Assembly (NCBI GenBank): GCA_904502135.1
Contig: CAJGDE010000122.1
Span: 1-5,272 of the forward strand
DNA from: Kiritimatiellia bacterium
GTDB taxonomy: Bacteria > Verrucomicrobiota > Kiritimatiellia > RFP12 > UBA1067
DNA: 5,272 bases
Direction: 5' to 3'
The position numbers were made by a program, and so were the translations under genes. Every line of letters begins with the position of its first letter. Positions within the stretch are counted from its first letter, which is position 1. Of this stretch, positions 1 to 3,405 are shown piece by piece. A model generated the notes under the pieces. The model did not search any database, had not been told where the DNA came from, and saw only the letters and a program-made list of their open reading frames with translations.

Positions 1-52
1 CGCAGACTTCTTCTGCGAGTGTGAGGGATTCTTCGTATGAGCATTTTTTCAT
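1..52 (-). CDS. Start of next phage gene, partial, unidentified
   Basis: The reverse strand has an ATG at 52-50 that shares an ATGA overlap with the stop of the preceding tail/morphogenesis gene, a sign of translational coupling in a phage structural operon. Only 17 codons are inside the window (MKKCSYEESLTLAEEVC), so no family can be assigned. The position after a MuF and virion-morphogenesis pair suggests another structural or assembly gene, but this rests only on gene order. An AAGG lies about 12 nt upstream and is a weak ribosome binding site. Confidence 0.5.
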   Translation of the reverse strand, partial: MKKCSYEESLTLAEEVC

Positions 53-522
53 TTTGGGAGTGCCTTTCTTAATTCTGATTTGAATACATCAAGAAACTTA
101 TCCTGATTGTCACGGATGGCGCGTTCGACAAACTTATCATCTGCGCGGCTGCCTTTGGCGATTGTGCCAGGGCCTCGCTTGCGCCAGGACTTGCCTTTTT
201 CATCGTGTATGCGCTTGGCATATTTCCCGGCATAGGAGTTTGAAGCGACAAAGACGCTGCACGTATCGCCCTTAACCTCGTACTCGATGGACTTTTCAAG
301 CCCGCCGGGGGTAGTGCGCCGAGCCGTTCGCTTTTTGCGCTTCAAGGTGGCGGAAAGCTGCGCCATCGTGGGAGAGCGCGGCGCATTGCGCTTCGCTTCG
401 TCTCTCACGCGCCGTCCGATGCGGGTAAGGGAACGGGCGATAACGACCGGCGCGGCCGCACCAGCCGATTTTAAAAGGGCTTCTACACCCGCAATTCCCG
501 ATATATGCACATTATCCGCCAT
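49..522 (-). CDS. Phage virion morphogenesis / tail-completion protein (HK97 gp10-like or Mu gpG-like)
   Basis: The 157-residue basic protein begins MADNVHISGIAGVEALLKSA. It has a helix rich in Arg and Lys (RIGRRVRDEAKRNAP, about residues 34-48) and a central GLEKSIEYEV strand (about 74-83). It continues with a Tyr/Ala/Gly segment (SYAGKYAKRIHDEKG) and ends with DDKFVERAIRDN followed by a C-terminal helix. This layout is typical of small head-tail joining proteins of the HK97 gp10 type: an N-terminal helix with 'A..APV.TG.L..SI', then a beta core, then 'FV..A'. In Mu-like phages the gene after the F-type head protein is a virion morphogenesis protein of about this size, which would fit the MuF gene upstream here. 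It probably acts in capsid or tail assembly during lytic growth. The ATG at 522 has no strong Shine-Dalgarno sequence. The assignment comes from pattern and context, not a search, and the two family options are not resolved. Confidence 0.62.
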   Translation of the reverse strand: MADNVHISGIAGVEALLKSAGAAAPVVIARSLTRIGRRVRDEAKRNAPRSPTMAQLSATLKRKKRTARRTTPGGLEKSIEYEVKGDTCSVFVASNSYAGKYAKRIHDEKGKSWRKRGPGTIAKGSRADDKFVERAIRDNQDKFLDVFKSELRKALPK

Positions 523-601
523 ACATAGATGGCGGAAGGGTCTAAATCGGCGCGTAGAAAGGTACAGGAGAGCGCGGAAGGGGCTTGGGCGATAAACGGA
601 T

Positions 602-636
602 AGCCCCGCAAAGCAAATGGCTCTACGGGGCTTTTT
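602..636 (+). terminator. Hairpin with T-run between NYN and morphogenesis genes
   Basis: A 7-bp stem, AGCCCCG (602-608) with CGGGGCT (626-632), encloses an inner AGC/GCT stem and runs into TTTTT on the plus strand. This is a good intrinsic terminator for rightward transcription. Read leftward it forms the same hairpin, preceded by an A-run but without a T-run, so it would be a weak terminator for the NYN transcript. No convincing plus-strand gene ends here. It may insulate the NYN unit from neighbouring transcription. The rest of the 523-659 gap shows no gene I can support. Confidence 0.6.
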
Positions 637-659
637 AGCGCGTTATGGACGGGCGAGGG

Positions 660-1325
660 TTATTTTGTCATTCTGGCATCTCGCCAGTGAGACATCATTC
701 CGTCTATATGTTCAATCAGGTCGTCAGAGATACTTCCACCCATAGGGTCAAGAATGAAATCTATCCCTTCGCGTCGTGCCATTTTTGCCGCAGGCACAAA
801 GTCGCTATCTCCGGATATTAGGATTATCTGTGAGACAAGTTTTTTATAAGAGAGATTTAGGATGTCCAGCCCTAATTTCATGTCGACACCCTTTTGGACG
901 ATATCAAGCTGAATATCTGAAACTGTCAATGTTTCAAATTTTCTCTTTTGTGAGCACAAATCTTTGAATACATCGTGTTTTAATCGGTATCCAGTTGAAA
1001 TATCGGATAATTTGCCGAGACGTAATGCAACTTTTCGACGATGGGACAACTCTTTCAAAAACGCTTCAGACCATTTGTAAGTATTGCTCTTTTTAAGATC
1101 TTCATTCCTTTGGGTTATTGGATTATAAACATTTTTGCTTATGGGAGGACAATCATAATAGAATATCCGATATAGGTTTCTTTTAGCATCTCCATCTCGG
1201 TCGGATATATGGCATTTACAATAGTGCATCAATTCATCAGCGCGTTCTTTTGCCGTTTTTTCTCCCCAAATACGAAAGGCTTTCTTTCGATAAAACCCAC
1301 CATCAATCAGAATTGCAGTCGACAT
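660..1325 (-). CDS. NYN-domain (LabA/DUF88, PIN-like) ribonuclease-fold protein
   Basis: I take the ATG at 1325, giving 221 residues, because GGAGGA lies 4 nt upstream; an in-frame start at 1367 would lie inside the terminator hairpin. The protein opens with MSTAILIDGGFYRKK, a beta strand ending in Asp8. The middle has VQKGVDMKLGLDIL (Asp148, Asp154), followed by ILISGDSDFVPAAKMARREG (Asp173, Asp175). These are the hallmark acidic positions of NYN domains, which share the PIN/FLAP nuclease fold and typically act as metal-dependent RNases. No membrane segment or signal peptide is seen. A strong promoter and an attenuator-like RNA leader precede the gene. Composition is more AT-rich than the flanking phage structural genes, consistent with acquired cargo. 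A role in defence, superinfection exclusion or toxicity is inference; RNA cleavage is known for the family but unproven here. Confidence 0.85.
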   Translation of the reverse strand: MSTAILIDGGFYRKKAFRIWGEKTAKERADELMHYCKCHISDRDGDAKRNLYRIFYYDCPPISKNVYNPITQRNEDLKKSNTYKWSEAFLKELSHRRKVALRLGKLSDISTGYRLKHDVFKDLCSQKRKFETLTVSDIQLDIVQKGVDMKLGLDILNLSYKKLVSQIILISGDSDFVPAAKMARREGIDFILDPMGGSISDDLIEHIDGMMSHWRDARMTK

Positions 1326-1340
1326 TGATTCCTCCATTCC
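1320..1340 (-). promoter_or_regulatory. Ribosome binding site deciding the NYN start
   Basis: On the minus strand GGAATGGAGGAATCAATG places a GGAGGA core 4 nt before the ATG at 1325-1323. It is the only good Shine-Dalgarno near any in-frame start, and it lies just after the T-run of the leader terminator, so ribosome loading would occur only on read-through transcripts. Confidence 0.75.
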
Positions 1341-1402
1341 AAAAAAAATAAACCGTGAATTCCTCAAACCCCTGATAGTGGGGTGACTCGCATCACGGTT
1401 TT
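1341..1402 (-). terminator. Intrinsic terminator / attenuator in front of the NYN gene
   Basis: On the minus strand a 9-bp outer stem forms between AAACCGTGA (1401-1393) and TCACGGTTT (1358-1350). It is followed by A and eight T residues (1348-1341). Inside it, ACCCC (1388-1384 side) and GGGGT (1372-1368 side) form a 5-bp inner hairpin around a 7-nt loop. The outer stem competes with a GTGA/TCAC hairpin formed by bases just inside it. The T-run ends 15 nt before the NYN ATG, so the hairpin can control how much NYN mRNA is made. It would also block leftward transcripts coming from the toxin operon. Confidence 0.7.
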
Positions 1403-1473
1403 GTTAAGCTTATACACAAGCAAGAGCAACCATGCTCTGCGCCCATTCGGCGAACCTAATAGGGGTGTTTTAT
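1341..1473 (-). ncRNA. Structured leader / small RNA upstream of NYN gene
   Basis: A predicted start at about 1473 (7-8 nt after a TATAAT box) and a T-run terminator at 1348-1341 define a transcript of roughly 133 nt with no convincing ORF on this strand. It shows successive hairpins: CGCC/GGCG (1452-1440), a 6-bp AGAGCA/TGCTCT stem with a 4-nt loop (1438-1423), a GCTT/AAGC stem (1421-1408), and the terminator stem. A 5' segment (ACCCCTATTAG, 1466-1456) is complementary at 9 of 11 positions to the segment CTATCAGGGGT inside the terminator (1378-1368), offering an alternative fold. It could be a free small RNA, a cis attenuator, or both. I do not assign an Rfam family. Confidence 0.6.
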
Positions 1474-1480
1474 GGCGCGT

Positions 1481-1509
1481 ATTATACCAAATGCCGCCGA
1501 GAGCGTCAA
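1481..1509 (-). promoter_or_regulatory. Strong sigma-70 promoter for leader RNA and NYN gene
   Basis: On the minus strand TTGACG (1509-1504) and TATAAT (1486-1481) are separated by exactly 17 nt, and the -10 box is perfect. The start is predicted at about 1474-1473. The -35 box is flanked by a 6-bp inverted repeat (CCGCCG/CGGCGG, 1515-1510 and 1499-1494), which could be an operator or a weak hairpin. The promoter lies immediately after the stop of the 87-codon gene, so it drives only the RNA and NYN unit. It looks constitutive and independent of phage late transcription. Confidence 0.82.
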
Positions 1510-1515
1510 CGGCGG
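1494..1515. repeat. Inverted repeat surrounding the -35 box
   Basis: CCGCCG (1494-1499) and CGGCGG (1510-1515) are separated by 10 nt, and the -35 hexamer sits in the spacer. The placement suits a repressor-binding site, or a weak hairpin at the end of the upstream immunity transcript. There is no T-run, so a standard terminator is unlikely. Confidence 0.45.
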
Positions 1516-1518
1516 GGG

Positions 1519-1782
1519 TCAACGAATAGCAAGCATTTTACGGTAGGCAAGAAAAGCCTGCCACAAGGTATTATCATTTAATTGAATATTATTAGGCTTG
1601 CCTTCAAAGGGGACGCCAAATAAATGTTCATACTCCTCGAACACCTCTTGAATGTTGTCAATGTCCCATTCTGCAGGATTACCATATTTATTGCGAATAT
1701 ATCCACCATCTAAAGAATTATCATCCTCAGATCTAACTTTTGATTGAAGTTCCTTGAGTGTATATGGGAATCGCTTTTTCAT
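1519..1782 (-). CDS. Presumed immunity protein of the orphan ART/JAMM toxin module
   Basis: The 87-residue protein begins MKKRFPYTLKELQSKVRSED and contains an acidic helix-like stretch (DIDNIQEVFEEYEHLFG, about residues 40-56). I do not recognise a family. Its ATG overlaps the stop of the ART/JAMM module in an ATGA (1782-1779), the tight coupling expected of toxin-immunity pairs. A candidate promoter (TTGCAA, 17 nt, TATACT) lies inside the end of the toxin gene. No strong Shine-Dalgarno precedes the ATG, so translation may be coupled to toxin translation or start on a very short leader. Immunity is inferred from position, size and acidity only. The AT-rich composition matches the toxin rather than the phage structural genes. 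Confidence 0.68.
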   Translation of the reverse strand: MKKRFPYTLKELQSKVRSEDDNSLDGGYIRNKYGNPAEWDIDNIQEVFEEYEHLFGVPFEGKPNNIQLNDNTLWQAFLAYRKMLAIR

Positions 1783-3143
1783 TGTTTGCTTTTAGTATAT
1801 AATAAACTTAGTTCTTTTGCAAGTTGAGCTACAATGCGATCTTGAACGACATACATTCTTTCTGCAAATGAGAGATTTGATTTGCTTAATTCTGCAACAA
1901 CTTTAGACTCTACTTTATCCCAAGTTCTTTCTAATATTTCCTTAGTTGGCCATTTATCAACTGTCAATGTGTATGTTGCATTTTTTGATACAGCTTGTAT
2001 GGTACGTAAACCTTCTGATTTTGCGGTAAATATATCCTTGTCCGATAGGCCATCGCCTAAGCCGGGATGATTATGTATCAGCGTTGCGCCTTTAAGACTT
2101 CCCTTCCACTGTTTCGGAATTGGGCCGCCAGTGGGTGTTGAAATAAACTCATCAAAACGCGCAGTGCCATCGGGATTTAAGACTACCATGTGCTCAACAT
2201 CATAATCTTTGATGCGCCTACCTACGTCTTGAATTGCTTTCGATAGAGCTTCTGGATTGGATTCTTTGGTGATATGGTGTGTCTTTGACTTATAATTGTT
2301 TGCAAGTTTTTGTCCGTCGGATATCGTATCGTTGTTTACATTCGGAGCGGTTATTATAGAATCAGTGTTCTTTTCTACGATAATCTCAGCTTTCACGTAA
2401 GGCACACCGTCAACATGAGTAATTTCGGTTGTGCGATACTTTATGCCGGTATGCAACAGGACTTCTTTCTGCTGCATATCTTCAACATCAAGTTTCTTTA
2501 AGTCAATACCCTTGGTGCCTGGCGCAACTTTAAGCTCAAGCGTGATCGGCATGTCGCTTCCGGTAAAGCCGCCCCATTCAAGAGCGACATTTTTATCTCG
2601 CGTCGTGGACATGAAGCCTTTTTCTTCAATGTCTTTCCCTTTGGCGCGTTCGAGAATCCCGCCGATTTGCTTTTCGTAATACTTGCGGTCGGATCCGGAA
2701 CTGAGGAAGTAGTCGCAAAGATACTGGTATTGTGTTTCAGAGATATTGCCTAAAACGGCGCGAGCATCGACAGAGCGATAAAGGGTCTTTATGTTTTCAT
2801 CAAGCGGGTGGTCTGTAGCCTTGCGTATTGCGTCAATTGATGCTTTTTCTGCGGCGGTAAGTTCGCCAAAATCCGTTCCGACACGTCCACGCAATGCCTG
2901 ATTGATATATTGTCCTTCGCCAGAAACATACCATTCAAGAGCATCTTTTTGGTCTTGCGGGAGATTGTCAAAATCAATAGGTAAATCTGCTGCCGCTTTC
3001 GGCTTCTCCACCTTTGCCGGTTCGGGAAGTTTCGCATCCTCCACTCCCGTCACCTTCACCAAATCCTTCACCGTCGCCGTTCGCGCAATATGCACCACGC
3101 CGCCGCCGCGGTCAAGGCGGGGGTTAATCCACAATAACTTCAA
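1779..3143 (-). CDS. Orphan polymorphic toxin module: linker + ADP-ribosyltransferase + JAMM/MPN domain
   Basis: The reading frame gives 454 residues from a TTG at 3143. That start lies within the preceding immunity gene, and the only Shine-Dalgarno (AAGGAG) is 13 nt away, so the module may be normally untranslated. Residues 14-50 are identical to the linker of the MuF protein, but no head domain precedes them. Residues 64-255 match the ADP-ribosyltransferase exotoxin pattern: WYVSGEGQYINQALRG, LYR (Arg123), GFMSTT (Ser179-Thr180-Thr181) and QKEVLL (Gln225, Glu227), i.e. the R-S-(Q/E)xE class. Residues 315-395 resemble a JAMM/MPN metalloprotease: VEHMVVLNPDG (Glu317), HNHP (His357, His359), then SDKD (Ser367, Asp370). 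The ART would modify a target with NAD; the JAMM part could be a second toxin or a processing peptidase. It is followed by its presumed immunity gene. Low GC outside the linker marks it as acquired. Confidence 0.8.
   Translation of the reverse strand: MKLLWINPRLDRGGGVVHIARTATVKDLVKVTGVEDAKLPEPAKVEKPKAAADLPIDFDNLPQDQKDALEWYVSGEGQYINQALRGRVGTDFGELTAAEKASIDAIRKATDHPLDENIKTLYRSVDARAVLGNISETQYQYLCDYFLSSGSDRKYYEKQIGGILERAKGKDIEEKGFMSTTRDKNVALEWGGFTGSDMPITLELKVAPGTKGIDLKKLDVEDMQQKEVLLHTGIKYRTTEITHVDGVPYVKAEIIVEKNTDSIITAPNVNNDTISDGQKLANNYKSKTHHITKESNPEALSKAIQDVGRRIKDYDVEHMVVLNPDGTARFDEFISTPTGGPIPKQWKGSLKGATLIHNHPGLGDGLSDKDIFTAKSEGLRTIQAVSKNATYTLTVDKWPTKEILERTWDKVESKVVAELSKSNLSFAERMYVVQDRIVAQLAKELSLLYTKSKQ
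1794..1822 (-). promoter_or_regulatory. Candidate promoter for second immunity gene, inside toxin 3' end
   Basis: On the minus strand TTGCAA (1822-1817) and TATACT (1799-1794) are spaced by 17 nt. The predicted start at about 1787 leaves only about 5 nt before the ATG at 1782, so the transcript would be nearly leaderless. The region is AT-rich, so a chance match is possible; the equivalent placement in the first module raises the likelihood. Confidence 0.45.
2993..3104 (-). repeat. 112-bp direct repeat, copy in orphan module
   Basis: All 112 bases match 4159-4270, in the same orientation and the same reading frame. It encodes 37 linker residues from GGVVHIARTATV to AKVEKPKA. Similarity extends slightly upstream (CCGCGGC) if a 6-nt in-frame gap is allowed, up to almost the stop codon of the first immunity gene. 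It is GC-rich, like the phage head gene and unlike the toxin behind it. It probably serves as a recombination seam for toxin exchange. Confidence 0.97.
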
Positions 3144-3405
3144 ATTGAGAATTAAGCTCCTTAACGGTCTCTATTTTATAAACATCGGAATTTGGAACTT
3201 TATCAATGCCCATACTGCGATTACAGCTTTCTATGCCGGATAGCTCTTCTTCTAAATGTTGGCACGACTCTTTAAGATAGGAATCTCTCGCATCTTTAGG
3301 TATGCCATCTAACTCAATATTAACGCGCTCAAAATAAGAATTGATAGCGTCGCCAATGCCAACGGCAATGGCTCTTTTTTTTAATCTATCAATTTCTTTA
3401 AGCAT
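3124..3405 (-). CDS. Presumed immunity protein of the MuF metallopeptidase toxin
   Basis: I choose the ATG at 3405, giving 93 residues, because AAAGGA (3420-3415) lies 9 nt upstream; a GTG at 3426 is in frame but falls at the predicted transcription start. The protein begins MLKEIDRLKKRAIAVGIGDA and has a helical acidic middle (LEEELSGIES); no family is recognised. The start overlaps the toxin's end by 8 nt. A near-consensus promoter inside the toxin gene would let it be expressed without the head operon. This is the expected layout for protecting a lysogen from its own toxin, but the immunity function is inferred from position. The second module's linker begins within about 20 nt of its stop codon. 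Confidence 0.72.
   Translation of the reverse strand: MLKEIDRLKKRAIAVGIGDAINSYFERVNIELDGIPKDARDSYLKESCQHLEEELSGIESCNRSMGIDKVPNSDVYKIETVKELNSQFEVIVD

Noticed and set aside
287..595. A 102-codon plus-strand ORF ending just before the plus-strand terminator.
   Set aside because: It is antisense to the morphogenesis gene for most of its length, Arg-rich and without a ribosome binding site or recognisable motif. Its closeness to the terminator is suggestive but not enough.
529..603. A 24-codon plus-strand ORF (MAEGSKSARRK...) just before the 602-636 hairpin.
   Set aside because: No ribosome binding site or promoter, and its length is within chance expectation.
1350..1474. A plus-strand C4-type phage antisense RNA (hairpins plus downstream complementary target).
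   Set aside because: The complementarity exists, but the consensus promoter and the T8 terminator are both on the minus strand, so the RNA is most likely made leftward.
1383..1529. A plus-strand frame from GTG 1383 (48 codons; open back to 1359) containing LYTSKSNHALRPFGEPNR, vaguely like short phage Ash-type or hypothetical proteins.
   Set aside because: It is the exact opposite strand of the strong promoter and the structured RNA, lacks a ribosome binding site and an ATG, and runs through the hairpins. Any similarity to annotated small proteins may reflect conservation of the RNA rather than coding.
1472..1546. A plus-strand 24-codon ORF (MARIIPNAAESV...) preceded by AGGGG.
   Set aside because: The ATG and following codons overlap the minus-strand TATAAT and TTGACG boxes and run into the end of the 87-codon gene. 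A minus-strand promoter explains the sequence better.
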